Positions 1 to 11,465 of a stretch of 64,000 nt of DNA are shown here, piece after piece. How positions within the stretch are numbered: the first letter of the stretch is position 1; every line of letters starts with the position of its first letter. Made by a program: the position numbers and the translations under genes. The stretch lies in the NCBI RefSeq assembly GCF_014647635.1, contig NZ_BMPO01000009.1:62001-126000 (forward strand). The letters run 5' to 3'. Source of the DNA: Pseudomonas matsuisoli. GTDB taxonomy: Bacteria > Pseudomonadota > Gammaproteobacteria > Pseudomonadales > Pseudomonadaceae. The notes beneath the pieces were generated by a model. That model was not told where the DNA came from, did not search any database, and saw nothing but the letters and a program-made list of their open reading frames with translations.

Positions 1-234
<234 letters not shown>

Positions 235-395
235 TCAGAACTCCTTGGCGGCACGATGGCGAAAAAGCGTTTATAACCAAAACAACACTATGTCGTCCAA
301 CGTTAGATCATTATTAATCTTTTAGACCATGAGTGGGCGTACGCGAACTAACGCAGATAATAGGCAGCAAATACCCGACGATGCTTTGTGTACGG

Positions 396-881
396 TCATA
401 GGGGTGGCAGCATCGGCACGACATGAACCGGTACGGTGCATGTTTGTACGACCCGGTGTGCAGTACGGCCGAGCGGTGTTGGGGCATCGCCACCCTGGCT
501 GCGGGTGCCGATTACGACCAGATCCACTCCAAGCGCCTTGGCTTGAGTGGTGATCACATCAGCCGGATCGCCTTGGATCGCCTGAACGGCACGAATGAGG
601 TCGTGCCCCTGCTGCATGCTATCGAGCTCTTCTTTGAAAGATTCCAGTACACGCGCTTCGATAGACGTAAGAACAGCATCGAGGCCCTGCGCTTGAAGAT
701 CCTGCAACTGCGCATCGCCGAGATACGTCCGCAGGACCGAATGCGCTAGAAGTCCCAACGGCTCAACCGCATGAACCACATACAGTTCTGCTTTGAAGGC
801 TTGGGACTGTGAAAGCGCATGTTGTAATACGTACGGGGCGTAAAACCCCAAATCGGTCGCATACAGTATGGATCGAATCAT
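396..881 (-). CDS. Universal stress protein (UspA fold)
   Basis: A 161-residue single-domain universal stress protein. It starts MIRSILYATDL, the usual first beta strand, and ends with GTRSQGG followed by PTPLGRTAHRVV, the ATP-binding loop pattern of the ATP-binding Usp subgroup. A longer reading frame exists upstream, but the ATG at 879-881 has a strong GAGGAGG ribosome site just ahead of it and gives the normal family length. Such cytoplasmic proteins help survival in stress and stationary phase; the specific trigger cannot be read here. It lies between cysB and aroF, transcribed toward cysB. Confidence 0.85.
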   Translation of the reverse strand: MIRSILYATDLGFYAPYVLQHALSQSQAFKAELYVVHAVEPLGLLAHSVLRTYLGDAQLQDLQAQGLDAVLTSIEARVLESFKEELDSMQQGHDLIRAVQAIQGDPADVITTQAKALGVDLVVIGTRSQGGDAPTPLGRTAHRVVQTCTVPVHVVPMLPPL

Positions 882-1154
882 TACGGCCTCCTCGACACCT
901 GATCTGGTGCGGCCCCGCTTGGATAAGCTTAGCAGGGCCGCGGCATGGCGCATGTCAATCGATGACTTACGCTCTAGGTATGTGGGCCGTTACGCGGTTT
1001 TGGTCTGCCGCCTACGCCCAGTGACCATCAGCGGGTCGGGCGGGCATTGTACTGGCGCGCCGGAACACGTTAAGGTTCGCCTCCCCCGCTCCGACACATC
1101 GGCCTATCTTCGCTAGACGGGGGGTAGCTGGCCCGTGACCCTGACGAGAAAACG

Positions 1155-2231
1155 ATGGCTGATTTACCGATAGACGACCTGAACGTCGCGTCCAATGAAA
1201 CGCTGATCACGCCCGAACAGCTAAAGCGTGAAATTCCTCTCACAACTGCTGCCGAACGAACCGTGACTGCAGGCCGTGCAGCGGTGCGCAACATCCTGGA
1301 CGGCAGCGATCACAGGCTCTTCATCGTGATCGGTCCTTGCTCGATACACGACCTGAAAGCGGCCAAGGAGTACGCACAACGTCTGAAGGCGTTAGCTGAA
1401 GAGGTCAGCGATACGCTTTTACTGGTAATGCGTGTTTATTTCGAAAAGCCCAGAACGACCGTGGGCTGGAAAGGCCTGATCAACGATCCCTATTTGGATG
1501 ATTCCTTCAAGATTCAAGACGGTCTGCATATCGGACGCCAACTGCTACTCGACCTTGCAGAACTGGGCCTGCCCACTGCGACCGAAGCACTGGATCCCAT
1601 TTCACCACAGTACCTTCAGGATCTGATCAGCTGGTCGGCCATCGGCGCACGTACGACCGAGTCTCAGACACACCGCGAAATGGCCTCCGGCCTCTCCTCG
1701 GCGGTGGGATTCAAGAACGGTACAGACGGGAGCCTGACTGTCGCCATCAACGCGCTGCAATCTGTCTCCCAACCTCATCGGTTCCTGGGGATCAACCAGC
1801 AAGGTGGCGTATCGATCGTCTCGACGAAAGGCAACCCTTACGGGCATGTGGTCCTGCGAGGCGGTAACGGCAAGCCGAACTACGATTCGGTTAGCGTCGC
1901 TGTCTGCGAGCAGCAACTCGCCAAGGCAAAGATTCGCCCTAACATCATGATCGATTGCAGCCACGCGAATTCGAACAAGGATCCGTCCCTGCAGCCGCTG
2001 GTGATGGAGAATGTGTCGAACCAGATTCTCGAAGGCAACCGCTCGATCGTTGGCTTGATGGTCGAAAGCCATCTGGGTTGGGGAAGCCAGTCGATCCCTG
2101 AAAACCTATGCGATCTTCAATACGGCGTTTCAATCACAGATGCGTGCATTGATTGGGACACGACTGAGAAAGCGGTGCGCAGCATGCATACGAAACTCAA
2201 GAGCGTATTGCCTACCCGCCCAAGGACCTGA
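1155..2231 (+). CDS. aroF: 3-deoxy-7-phosphoheptulonate (DAHP) synthase, class I
   Basis: The 358-residue protein is a class I DAHP synthase, which condenses phosphoenolpyruvate and erythrose-4-phosphate as the first step of the shikimate pathway. Visible family signatures are GPCSIHD (metal-ligand Cys near residue 62), PRTTVGWKGLINDP, GARTTESQTHREMASG, VGFKNGTDG and DCSHANSNKD. Length is close to the ~350 residues of E. coli AroF/G/H. Which aromatic amino acid feeds back on it cannot be decided from sequence by eye; the symbol aroF follows the usual Pseudomonas naming of the copy near cysB and is tentative. The ribosome site (GACGAG) is weak. A hairpin terminator follows. Confidence 0.92.
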   Translation: MADLPIDDLNVASNETLITPEQLKREIPLTTAAERTVTAGRAAVRNILDGSDHRLFIVIGPCSIHDLKAAKEYAQRLKALAEEVSDTLLLVMRVYFEKPRTTVGWKGLINDPYLDDSFKIQDGLHIGRQLLLDLAELGLPTATEALDPISPQYLQDLISWSAIGARTTESQTHREMASGLSSAVGFKNGTDGSLTVAINALQSVSQPHRFLGINQQGGVSIVSTKGNPYGHVVLRGGNGKPNYDSVSVAVCEQQLAKAKIRPNIMIDCSHANSNKDPSLQPLVMENVSNQILEGNRSIVGLMVESHLGWGSQSIPENLCDLQYGVSITDACIDWDTTEKAVRSMHTKLKSVLPTRPRT

Positions 2232-2247
2232 TTTCCCTTTTGAGATG

Positions 2248-2284
2248 CCCGGTGTGCCGCAGTCCAAAGGCACACCGGCTTTTC
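2248..2284 (+). terminator. Rho-independent terminator after aroF
   Basis: CCGGTGTGCC (2249-2258) pairs perfectly with GGCACACCGG (2269-2278) across a 10-base loop, followed by CTTTT. The T-run is only on the plus-strand side, so it serves the DAHP synthase gene. Confidence 0.8.
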
Positions 2285-2291
2285 GATACGG

Positions 2292-2576
2292 CTAGGATGC
2301 GGCGTTATGTTCTTCGTCACGCTTTGCCAGATAGCTCTCGACATAAGAACACGAGGGTATGACCGTATACCCAATGCGATCGGCGTAAGCCAACGCCGCC
2401 GCCGCTAATGCCGCAGCAACCCCTCGTCCGCGGATTTCGTTAGGTACGAAGGTGCGGTAAAGGTCCAGCGTTTGTTTACCTAAATCCATGTAAACGAGAT
2501 AGGCGCGGTGCCCATCGAGAGTCACTTCGAATTGATGACCGGCTTGGTCATGGTGAATGGGCAGCGCGTCGTTCAT
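2292..2576 (-). CDS. Small GNAT-like N-acetyltransferase (YjdJ type)
   Basis: A 94-residue protein of the short, one-domain GNAT group (YjdJ-like). The diagnostic stretch is LYRTFVPNEIRGRGVAAALA, in which RGRGVA is the acetyl-CoA pyrophosphate loop, followed by IPSCSYVESYLAK, a motif typical of this subgroup. Two consecutive ATGs exist at 2577-2579 and 2574-2576; the second has the better distance from AGGA and is chosen. The substrate is unknown; members are generally annotated without a tested function. It converges on aroF and ends just after its terminator. Confidence 0.75.
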   Translation of the reverse strand: MNDALPIHHDQAGHQFEVTLDGHRAYLVYMDLGKQTLDLYRTFVPNEIRGRGVAAALAAAALAYADRIGYTVIPSCSYVESYLAKRDEEHNAAS

Positions 2577-2881
2577 CATCTTTCCTAGGCGGAACACGTC
2601 CGCTCGATTCTTTTATTGTTGTTGGCAGTGCTACTGATCAGACCCGGTGGCTTTATGGCTGTTCGCCACCAATCATCGGACTGTGAGTGGTTATACTCTA
2701 GCGGTAAATTCAATTACGCGGCCATAGGCAGGACGTCCGGAAACTCCTCTCTGCGGGCATCCTTCATCAAGGCGCCTATATATTGGCAAGGAATGAGTAT
2801 TCATTGCGCACCTATGTTTGCGGCAATAACACTTCTGGTTCGTTCGTTGCGATAAACCCTGTTCTCGCTGGACATATCGAG

Positions 2882-2909
2882 TTTACTTAATGCGGGTTAT
2901 GGGTAGTAT
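2882..2909 (+). promoter_or_regulatory. Possible oprI promoter and adjacent inverted repeat
   Basis: TTTACT (2882-2887) and TAGTAT (2904-2909), 16 bp apart, resemble -35 and -10 boxes of a sigma-70 promoter. Just downstream CCGATC (2917-2922) and GATCGG (2930-2935) form an inverted repeat that would lie in the early transcript. Nothing coding is supported in the 2598-2963 gap. The assignment is by eye only. Confidence 0.35.
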
Positions 2910-2963
2910 GTAACCGCCGATCTTATAACGATCGGAAACATTATTACCTCTAAGGGGAACACG

Positions 2964-3212
2964 ATGAACAGCGCTCTGAAATTCTCTGCTTTGGCTCTGG
3001 CAGCAGTTCTGGCCGGTTGCAGCAGCGTATCCACGGAAACCGAAGCGCGCCTGACCGCGACCGAAGACGCAGCAGCCCGCGCTCAAGCCACTGCCGAAGA
3101 AGCTAGCCGCAAAGCCGATGACGCGATGGCAGCGGCTCAGAAAGCTCAGCAGACTGCTGACGAAGCAAACGAGCGCGCCCTGCGCATGCTGGAACGTGCT
3201 AGCCGCAAGTAA
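2964..3212 (+). CDS. oprI: Major outer-membrane lipoprotein OprI (Lpp family)
   Basis: An 82-residue lipoprotein with a signal peptide ending in the lipobox LAGC (lipidated Cys19), then a long uninterrupted helix rich in Ala, Glu, Gln and Lys with heptad spacing, ending in [12 protein letters not shown]. This is the OprI/Lpp architecture: a lipid-anchored coiled coil whose terminal Lys can be linked to peptidoglycan, tying the outer membrane to the wall. AAGGGGA precedes the ATG. Compared with remembered OprI sequences the mature N-terminus ([11 protein letters not shown]) is somewhat diverged. Single-gene unit with its own promoter and terminator. Confidence 0.93.
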   Translation: MNSALKFSALALAAVLAGCSSVSTETEARLTATEDAAARAQATAEEASRKADDAMAAAQKAQQTADEANERALRMLERASRK

Positions 3213-3230
3213 GCGCGCTAAGCAGCGAGA

Positions 3231-3258
3231 AACCGGCTCATCGAGCCGGTTTTTTTTG
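3231..3258 (+). terminator. Rho-independent terminator of oprI
   Basis: AACCGGCTC and GAGCCGGTT form a perfect 9-bp stem with a 3-base loop, followed by eight or more T residues. Confidence 0.9.
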
Positions 3259-3275
3259 ACCAAATTTCACGCATG

Positions 3276-3301
3276 AAAAAGCCACCCGGAGGTGGCTTTT
3301 T
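3276..3301 (-). terminator. Terminator of the suc operon
   Basis: AAAAAGCCACC and GGTGGCTTTTT form an 11-bp stem around a CGGA loop. It is symmetric, so it can act on both strands, but it sits just past the stop of sucD and most likely ends the sdh-suc transcript. Confidence 0.85.
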
Positions 3302-3316
3302 CAGAGTCGAGACGGC

Positions 3317-4204
3317 TTACGCCTTCTTGACTTCCCAGCCGGTCAGCTCGGCCAGAGCCTTGCCAATGTCAGCCAAAGAACGCACGGTTTTGACACCTGC
3401 GTCCTGCAGCGCTGCGAACTTCTCGTCTGCAGTACCTTTACCACCGGAAATGATCGCGCCGGCGTGGCCCATGCGCTTTCCAGGAGGTGCGGTAACACCA
3501 GCGATGTAGGAAACAACAGGCTTGGTGACGTTGGCCTTGATGTAGGCCGCTGCCTCTTCTTCAGCCGAACCGCCAATCTCACCGATCATGACGATCGCTT
3601 CGGTCTTCGGATCTTCCTGGAACAACTTCAGGATATCGATGAAGTTGGAACCTGGGATCGGGTCGCCACCGATGCCCACGCACGTGGACTGACCGAAACC
3701 AGCATCCGTGGTCTGCTTGACGGCTTCATAGGTCAGGGTACCTGAGCGGGACACGATGCCTACTTTGCCAGGCTGGTGAATGTGACCTGGCATGATGCCG
3801 ATCTTGCATTCGCCGGGGGTAATCACACCTGGGCAGTTCGGGCCGATCAGGCGTACGCCCAACTCGTCGCACTTGACCTTGGCTTCCAGCATGTCGATGG
3901 TCGGGATACCTTCGGTGATGCAGACGATCAGCTTGATGCCGCCGAAGGCCGCTTCCAGGATCGAGTCCTTGCAGAAGGGTGCCGGAACGTAGATCACGGA
4001 GGCATCGGCGCCGGTGGTCTCTACTGCTTCTTTGACCGTATTGAATACGGGCAGGCCCAGATGAGTGGTGCCGCCTTTACCGGGCGTTACGCCACCGACC
4101 ATTTGTGTGCCGTAGGCGATGGCCTGTTCGCTGTGAAAGGTGCCCTGCGAGCCAGTGAAGCCTTGGCAGATGACCTTGGTATCTTTATTGATCAAAACGC
4201 TCAT
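3317..4204 (-). CDS. sucD: Succinyl-CoA ligase (ADP-forming), alpha subunit
   Basis: The 295-residue alpha subunit of succinyl-CoA synthetase, which makes succinate and ATP from succinyl-CoA in the TCA cycle. It shows the CoA-binding Rossmann start ([15 protein letters not shown]), the ligase segment [10 protein letters not shown], and the phosphorylated histidine in KRMGHAGAI (His247). Length matches the E. coli protein closely. Its ATG shares one base with the TAA of sucC, so the two subunits are translationally coupled. It is the last gene of the supercluster and is followed by a strong hairpin. Confidence 0.97.
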   Translation of the reverse strand: MSVLINKDTKVICQGFTGSQGTFHSEQAIAYGTQMVGGVTPGKGGTTHLGLPVFNTVKEAVETTGADASVIYVPAPFCKDSILEAAFGGIKLIVCITEGIPTIDMLEAKVKCDELGVRLIGPNCPGVITPGECKIGIMPGHIHQPGKVGIVSRSGTLTYEAVKQTTDAGFGQSTCVGIGGDPIPGSNFIDILKLFQEDPKTEAIVMIGEIGGSAEEEAAAYIKANVTKPVVSYIAGVTAPPGKRMGHAGAIISGGKGTADEKFAALQDAGVKTVRSLADIGKALAELTGWEVKKA

Positions 4205-5370
4205 TACTTGCCCTCCGCGGCCTTGACGACCTGCTGGGCAGCGTCGGTCAGGCTGGTTGCCGCGATGATGTTCAGGCCGCTTTCGGCCAGGACCTTGGCG
4301 CCGAGTTCGGCGTTGTTGCCTTCAAGGCGAACGACCACAGGTACCTTCACACCAACTTCCTTCACTGCACCGATGATCCCTTCGGCAATCATGTCGCAAC
4401 GGACGATACCGCCGAAGATGTTCACCAGAACGGCAGCGACGTTGCTGTCGGACAGGATGATCTTGAACGCCTCAGTCACGCGCTCTTTGGTCGCGCCACC
4501 GCCTACGTCCAAGAAGTTGGCGGGCTTGCCACCGTGCAGGTTGACGATGTCCATGGTGCCCATCGCGAGACCGGCGCCGTTGACCATGCAACCGATGTTG
4601 CCTTCCAGAGCGACGTAGTTCAGCTCCCACTTCTGCGCATGCGCTTCACGAGCATCGTCCTGCGACGGATCGTGCATGGCGCGCAGCTTGGGCTGGCGGA
4701 ACATTGCGTTGCTGTCGATGTTGATCTTGGCGTCCAGGCAATGCAGGTTGCCGTCTTTCTTGATCACCAGCGGGTTCACTTCCAGCAGTGCCAGGTCATA
4801 GTCCTGGAACAGCTTGGCGAGACCGACGAAGATATGGGTGAACTGCTTGACCTGGTCACCTTTCAAGCCCAGCTGGAAGGCCAGCTCGCGGCCTTGGTAA
4901 GGCTGCGCGCCAACCAGCGGGTCGATGGTGGCCTTGAGGATCTTCTCAGGGGTGTCGTGGGCAACCTTCTCGATGTCCACACCACCTTCGGTGGAGGCCA
5001 TGAACACGATGCGACGGCTGGAGCGATCGACAACCGCACCTAGGTACAGCTCTTTGTCGATATCGGTGCACGACTCGACGAGAATTTTGGCGACAGGCTG
5101 ACCGTTGGCATCCGTCTGGTAGGTCACCAGACGCTGGCCGAGCCACTTGGCCGCGAATTCTTTAGCTTCTTCTTTGCTCTTGACGAGCTTGACGCCACCC
5201 GCTTTACCGCGGCCACCAGCGTGGACCTGGGCCTTGACGACCCACTCGTCACCGCCGATACGGCCACAGGCCTCGTAGGCCTCCTGAGGCGTATCAACAG
5301 CGAAGCCTTTGGATACAGGCAGGCCGTACTCAGCGAACAGCTGCTTACCCTGATATTCGTGAAGATTCAT
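4204..5370 (-). CDS. sucC: Succinyl-CoA ligase (ADP-forming), beta subunit
   Basis: The 388-residue beta subunit. It begins [20 protein letters not shown], carries an N-terminal ATP-grasp domain ([19 protein letters not shown]) and a C-terminal CoA-ligase domain with [16 protein letters not shown] and the succinate/phosphohistidine loop region GGGATKERV. Together with SucD it forms the TCA-cycle synthetase. The normal family length is retained. It is followed directly by sucD with a one-base overlap and preceded by a 173-bp gap after lpd that contains a small hairpin. Confidence 0.97.
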   Translation of the reverse strand: MNLHEYQGKQLFAEYGLPVSKGFAVDTPQEAYEACGRIGGDEWVVKAQVHAGGRGKAGGVKLVKSKEEAKEFAAKWLGQRLVTYQTDANGQPVAKILVESCTDIDKELYLGAVVDRSSRRIVFMASTEGGVDIEKVAHDTPEKILKATIDPLVGAQPYQGRELAFQLGLKGDQVKQFTHIFVGLAKLFQDYDLALLEVNPLVIKKDGNLHCLDAKINIDSNAMFRQPKLRAMHDPSQDDAREAHAQKWELNYVALEGNIGCMVNGAGLAMGTMDIVNLHGGKPANFLDVGGGATKERVTEAFKIILSDSNVAAVLVNIFGGIVRCDMIAEGIIGAVKEVGVKVPVVVRLEGNNAELGAKVLAESGLNIIAATSLTDAAQQVVKAAEGK

Positions 5371-5518
5371 GCTTATCTACCGTCTTCGTTTAGGTATTGC
5401 GCATTTCGGCGCTGCGGATATGCCGCGCCACCTGTGATCACCCGGCGTGCGGGAGATCCGGCGAGCTTTCCGCGGCACGTTGCGTGAACATGCGACGGGC
5501 ACCTCGCCGTGGTTACCG

Positions 5519-5538
5519 CCGGAGACGTCTGCCTCCGG
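5519..5538 (-). other. Small hairpin between lpd and sucC
   Basis: CCGGAG and CTCCGG form a perfect 6-bp stem with an 8-base loop right after the lpd stop. There is no T-run, so it is more likely an RNA-processing or stability element than a terminator. Its role is a guess. Confidence 0.35.
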
Positions 5539-5543
5539 ATACT

Positions 5544-7019
<1,476 letters not shown>

Positions 7020-7068
7020 TCAGAACGGGATACGCCGAGAACGGCGCATCCCTGACCGCTTACGGCAA

Positions 7069-8307
7069 TCAGATATCCAGCAACAGACGCGCTGGATCTT
7101 CGAGCAGGTCCTTCATGGTGACGAGGAAGGTTACCGCTTCCTTGCCATCGATGAGACGGTGATCGTAGGACAGCGCAAGATACATCATCGGAAGGATGAC
7201 GACCTGACCGTTGACCGCCATCGGACGCTCTTGAATCTTGTGCATACCGAGAATCGCGGTTTGCGGCGGATTCACAATCGGCGTCGACAACAGCGAACCG
7301 AACACGCCTCCGTTCGAAATCGTGAACGTGCCGCCCTGCATCTCTTCCAGGGTCAGCTTACCGGCCTTGGCTTTCTTGCCGTAGTCCGAGATCCCGCCTT
7401 CAATTTCGGCCAAGCTCATGAACTCGGCATTACGTAGAACCGGCACGACCAGTCCACGATCACTGGAAACCGCGACACCAATATCCTGGTAGCCGTGGTA
7501 AACGATGTCGTTGCCGTCGATCGAAGCGTTCACACCCGGCTGACGCTTCAGTGCCTCTACGGCCGCTTTAACGAAGAAGGACATGAATCCCAGACGCACG
7601 CCGTTGTGAGTCTTCTCGAAGAGGTCCTTGTACTTGGAGCGCAGCTCCATGACCGGCTTCATGTTCACTTCGTTGAACGTCGTCAACATCGCCATCGACG
7701 ACTGGGCTTCGACCAGGCGCGAGGCAACCTTGGCACGCAGGCGGGTCATCGGAACGCGCTTCTCGACGCGGTCCCCTGCCTGCAGTGCAGGAGCCGCACC
7801 AGCGGCGGACTGAGTCGGGGCAGCAGCAGGCGCGTTTTTCTTCGCTTCGACAGCCGCAACGACATCTTCCTTGGTGACACGACCGTCTTTGCCGGTACCG
7901 CGCAGCGAAGCGACATTGATACCGTTTTCTTCGGCGATCTTGCGTGCTGCGGGTGAAAGAATTGCATCTTCGCCAGCGGCTTCGCCGGCAGGCGCTTGAG
8001 CGGGGGCGGAAGACGAAGCAGCGGGTGCTTCGGCCGCGGGTGCAGCAGCGGGTGCAGCAGAGGCAGTCGCGCCTTCGTCCAACTTACCAAGCAGTTCGCC
8101 ACTCAGGACCGTATCGCCTTCGTTTTTGACGATTTCGGAAAGGACGCCATCCGCTTCGGCTAGAACTTCCATCACCACCTTGTCGGTTTCGATGTCGACG
8201 ATCAGCTCGTCACGCTTGACGGCTTCGCCGGGTTTCTTGTGCCAAGTAGCGACGGTGCCGTCGGCGACCGATTCAGGAAACGTAGGGGCTTTGATCTCAA
8301 TAGCCAT
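7069..8307 (-). CDS. sucB: Dihydrolipoyl succinyltransferase (E2 of 2-oxoglutarate dehydrogenase)
   Basis: 412 residues. An N-terminal lipoyl domain carries the modified lysine in ETDKVVMEV (Lys43). An Ala/Pro-rich hinge follows (about 78-110), then the E3-binding domain ([20 protein letters not shown]) and the catalytic acyltransferase domain ending in [13 protein letters not shown]. The single lipoyl domain is usual for SucB. It transfers the succinyl group to CoA within the 2-oxoglutarate dehydrogenase complex. AGGAC lies ahead of the ATG. Neighbours sucA and lpd supply E1 and E3. Confidence 0.96.
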   Translation of the reverse strand: MAIEIKAPTFPESVADGTVATWHKKPGEAVKRDELIVDIETDKVVMEVLAEADGVLSEIVKNEGDTVLSGELLGKLDEGATASAAPAAAPAAEAPAASSSAPAQAPAGEAAGEDAILSPAARKIAEENGINVASLRGTGKDGRVTKEDVVAAVEAKKNAPAAAPTQSAAGAAPALQAGDRVEKRVPMTRLRAKVASRLVEAQSSMAMLTTFNEVNMKPVMELRSKYKDLFEKTHNGVRLGFMSFFVKAAVEALKRQPGVNASIDGNDIVYHGYQDIGVAVSSDRGLVVPVLRNAEFMSLAEIEGGISDYGKKAKAGKLTLEEMQGGTFTISNGGVFGSLLSTPIVNPPQTAILGMHKIQERPMAVNGQVVILPMMYLALSYDHRLIDGKEAVTFLVTMKDLLEDPARLLLDI

Positions 8308-8391
8308 TATCTAATGTCCTAATTTTGTGCGGTTTCTACTTCGAAAACGGAGGGTGGCCACATGGCCACCCCATAATCTCTTGCGCAAGCG

Positions 8392-11226
8392 TCAAACGGT
8401 GAACGCATCCTGGAGTAGCTTCTCCTGCTGCTCAGCGTGCAGCGAGGCGTACCCTACCGCTGGCGAGGCCGAAGCAGCGCGACCGGCGTACTCAAGGAAG
8501 AGCGAGCTATCGTGTGCCGCAATGACGCGGCGCATGTGATGCTGGCTGCAATACCATGCACCCTGGTTCATCGGCTCTTCCTGGCACCATACGACGTGCT
8601 TGAGATTCGAATAAGGCGCGAGAATCTCGGTCAGGTCGTCTTCCGGGAACGGATAAAGCTGCTCGATCCGAACGATTGCAATGTCCTCACGACCCTCGTT
8701 TCGGCGCTTGTCGAGCAAGTCGTAATAGACCTTGCCACTGCACAGGATCAGGCGCTCGACCTTGGCTGCTTCGATCGCGTCGATTTCCCCGATAACCGTT
8801 TGGAACGAACCATCGGCGAGGTCTTCCAGCGTTGAAACCGCGGCCTTGTGGCGCAGTAGAGATTTTGGCGTCAATACCACCAGTGGTTTGCGCAGCGGAC
8901 GGATCACCTGCCGACGAAGCATGTGGTACACCTGCGCAGGCGTGGTGGGCACGCACACCTGAATATTCTGCTCGGCACACAACTGCAGGTAACGCTCGAG
9001 ACGTGCCGACGAGTGTTCAGGGCCCTGCCCTTCATAGCCATGGGGCAGCAACATCGTCAGGCCACAGAGACGGCCCCACTTGTGCTCGCCACTCGAAATG
9101 AACTGGTCCATCACGACCTGGGCGCCGTTCGCGAAATCACCGAACTGGGCTTCCCAGATAACCAGCGCATTCGGCGTCGTGGTGGCGTAGCCGTATTCGA
9201 ACGCCACGACCGCTTCCTCCGAGAGGTACGAGTCGTAGATATCGAAGCGGGGCTGACCCTCGAAGAGATTTTGCAGCGGAACATACGCCGCGCCATCTTT
9301 CTGGTTGTGCAAGACCGCGTGGCGGTGCGAGAAGGTACCGCGACCGATATCCTGCCCAGTCATCCTTACAGGGTGGCCTTCGAACAGCAACGTGGCGTAG
9401 GCCATCGTTTCGGCGAAGCCCCAATTGATGGGTAGTCCGCCCGCAGCCATCTTCTGGCGGTCTTCGATGATTTTCGAAACCTGACGCTGAACGACGACAC
9501 CTTCTGGCACCGCAAGTAGCTTGTTCGACAGCTCTTGCAAGGTCTTCAGATCGAAACGGGTATCGTGACGCGCCGTCCAGGCATGACCGAGGTATGGGCG
9601 CCAGTCGACGAACAACTCTTTGTTCGGCTCTTTGACCAGGCTTTTGACCACGTGCAAGCCATTGTCGAGCGCATCCCGGTATTCATCGATACGGGCCTGT
9701 ACCGCGTCTTGCGCGAGCGCGCTGGTTTGCACGAGCGCATCGGCGTACTGCTCACGGGTCGTGCGCTGCTTGGCGATCTGCTGGTACATCAACGGCTGCG
9801 TACCGCTCGGCTCGTCGGCCTCGTTGTGGCCGCGACGGCGATAGCACACTAGATCGATGACGACGTCGCGTTTGAACTGCATGCGATAGTCGATCGCCAG
9901 CTGGGTGACGAACAACACCGCTTCCGGGTCATCACCATTCACGTGCAGGATCGGCGCTTGAATCATCTTCGCGACGTCCGTCGCGTATTCAGTCGACCGA
10001 GCATCGTCCTGGCGGCTGGTGGTGAAACCGACCTGGTTATTGATGACGATGTGCACCGTACCGCCAGTCTTGTAGCCGCGAGTTTGCGACATCTGGAAGG
10101 TTTCCATGACAACGCCCTGACCCGCGAAGGCCGCATCGCCGTGGATGGAAACTGGCAGCACCTTGTCACCCGACACATCACCCCGACGATCCTGGCGCGC
10201 GCGGACGGAGCCTTCGACCACAGGCGAAACGATTTCGAGGTGCGACGGATTGAAGGCAAGTGCGAGGTGGACTTCACCGCCCTGCGTCATGACATTCGAC
10301 GAAAAGCCCTGGTGGTACTTCACGTCACCCGAGCTCAAGCCTTCGACTTTCTTACCTTCGAACTCGTCGAACAGATCCCGCGGGTTCTTACCGAAGGTGT
10401 TCACCAGTACGTTCAGACGACCCCGGTGCGCCATACCAATGACGACTTCCTTGGTGCCATACGAACCACTGCGCTGGATGATCTCATCCAACATCGGAAT
10501 CAGGCTTTCACCGCCTTCGAGGCCGAAACGTTTGGTACCTGGGTACTTAGTACCCAAATACTTCTCGAGACCTTCTGCTGCAGTCAGGCGCTCTAAGAGA
10601 TGGCCTTTGATCTCCGATGAATAATTAGGGCGACCGCGCACACTTTCGAGCCGCTGCTGAAACCATTCGCGCTGACTGGAATCGACAATGTGAGTGAACT
10701 CAGAACCGATGGTGCGACAATATGTCTCTTGTAGCGCCTGCAGGATTTCCCGCAAAGTTGCTTCTTCTTTTCCTATAGCCAACCCACCGGTGCGGAACGT
10801 GGTGTCCAGGTCCGAGTCGGTAAGAGAGTAGCTGTAGAGGGAAAGATCGGTAGGAACTGGGCGCTGTGCCAGCCCCAGCGGATCGAGCTTCGCGACCTGA
10901 TGCCCTTGCAGTCGATGGGCATGGATAAGCCGAAGTACTTCGACCTGCTTTTTCTCATGCTCACTACTGACGCTGCCAGCCGAAACAGGCTGCGCACGAC
11001 GCTGGTTCTTCGCTAAAAGAACGAACTGATCGCGAACGGTGGAATGAGAAACGTCGGTAGCGGCAGCGCTACCATTTGCGGGCAATTTCTGGAAATAGGT
11101 GCGCCATTCTTCGGGCACTGTATTGGGATCGTGCAGGTAAAGCTCATAGAGCTCCTCCACGTAGGCAGCGTTACCACCGGATAGGTGCGCACTGCTCCAC
11201 ATGCGCTGCATATCGCTTTCTTGCAT
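8392..11226 (-). CDS. sucA: 2-oxoglutarate dehydrogenase E1 component
   Basis: A 944-residue ThDP-dependent E1 enzyme that decarboxylates 2-oxoglutarate. It begins MQESDMQRMWSSAHLSGGNA, a typical SucA N-terminus, and shows the RPNYSSEIKGHLLERLTAAEGLEKYLG region, the active-site segment IGMAHRGRLNVLVN, and a C-terminal transketolase-like domain with FEYGYATTTPNALVIWEAQFGDFANGAQ. GAGGGTG lies seven bases before the ATG. Length matches E. coli SucA (~933). First gene of the suc half of the cluster. Confidence 0.96.
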   Translation of the reverse strand: MQESDMQRMWSSAHLSGGNAAYVEELYELYLHDPNTVPEEWRTYFQKLPANGSAAATDVSHSTVRDQFVLLAKNQRRAQPVSAGSVSSEHEKKQVEVLRLIHAHRLQGHQVAKLDPLGLAQRPVPTDLSLYSYSLTDSDLDTTFRTGGLAIGKEEATLREILQALQETYCRTIGSEFTHIVDSSQREWFQQRLESVRGRPNYSSEIKGHLLERLTAAEGLEKYLGTKYPGTKRFGLEGGESLIPMLDEIIQRSGSYGTKEVVIGMAHRGRLNVLVNTFGKNPRDLFDEFEGKKVEGLSSGDVKYHQGFSSNVMTQGGEVHLALAFNPSHLEIVSPVVEGSVRARQDRRGDVSGDKVLPVSIHGDAAFAGQGVVMETFQMSQTRGYKTGGTVHIVINNQVGFTTSRQDDARSTEYATDVAKMIQAPILHVNGDDPEAVLFVTQLAIDYRMQFKRDVVIDLVCYRRRGHNEADEPSGTQPLMYQQIAKQRTTREQYADALVQTSALAQDAVQARIDEYRDALDNGLHVVKSLVKEPNKELFVDWRPYLGHAWTARHDTRFDLKTLQELSNKLLAVPEGVVVQRQVSKIIEDRQKMAAGGLPINWGFAETMAYATLLFEGHPVRMTGQDIGRGTFSHRHAVLHNQKDGAAYVPLQNLFEGQPRFDIYDSYLSEEAVVAFEYGYATTTPNALVIWEAQFGDFANGAQVVMDQFISSGEHKWGRLCGLTMLLPHGYEGQGPEHSSARLERYLQLCAEQNIQVCVPTTPAQVYHMLRRQVIRPLRKPLVVLTPKSLLRHKAAVSTLEDLADGSFQTVIGEIDAIEAAKVERLILCSGKVYYDLLDKRRNEGREDIAIVRIEQLYPFPEDDLTEILAPYSNLKHVVWCQEEPMNQGAWYCSQHHMRRVIAAHDSSLFLEYAGRAASASPAVGYASLHAEQQEKLLQDAFTV

Positions 11227-11465
11227 GCTTCATCACCCTCGATTAGGGGATACTCACCGGCGTGAAGCGCAGCCAGCCGTTGCCGAGTCCTAGAGCATTG
11301 ACTCGAAAAGCTACCACGATTCCCAACGATGTCCGGCGCCGTCCCGGATACCCCTGCTGGTCGTCATGTTCTTTTACATGAACCGCCGCGTTTTACGGCA
11401 GCGGTTCCTTTCGACCGCAACACACCAGGAATGATCCTAGAGCGCCGCGGGTATTGCTCCAAAAA
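11227..11465 (-). other. sdhB-sucA spacer with an imperfect hairpin
   Basis: No coding potential is supported in this 239-bp gap. AACCGC near 11380 can pair with GCGGTT near 11401 around a short loop, without a T-run. Possible roles are partial termination, processing, or a secondary promoter for sucA; the sequence does not decide among them. Confidence 0.3.

Noticed and set aside
2616-2855. 79-codon frame upstream of oprI
   Set aside because: No family, weak start and non-typical composition; the gap more likely holds promoters.
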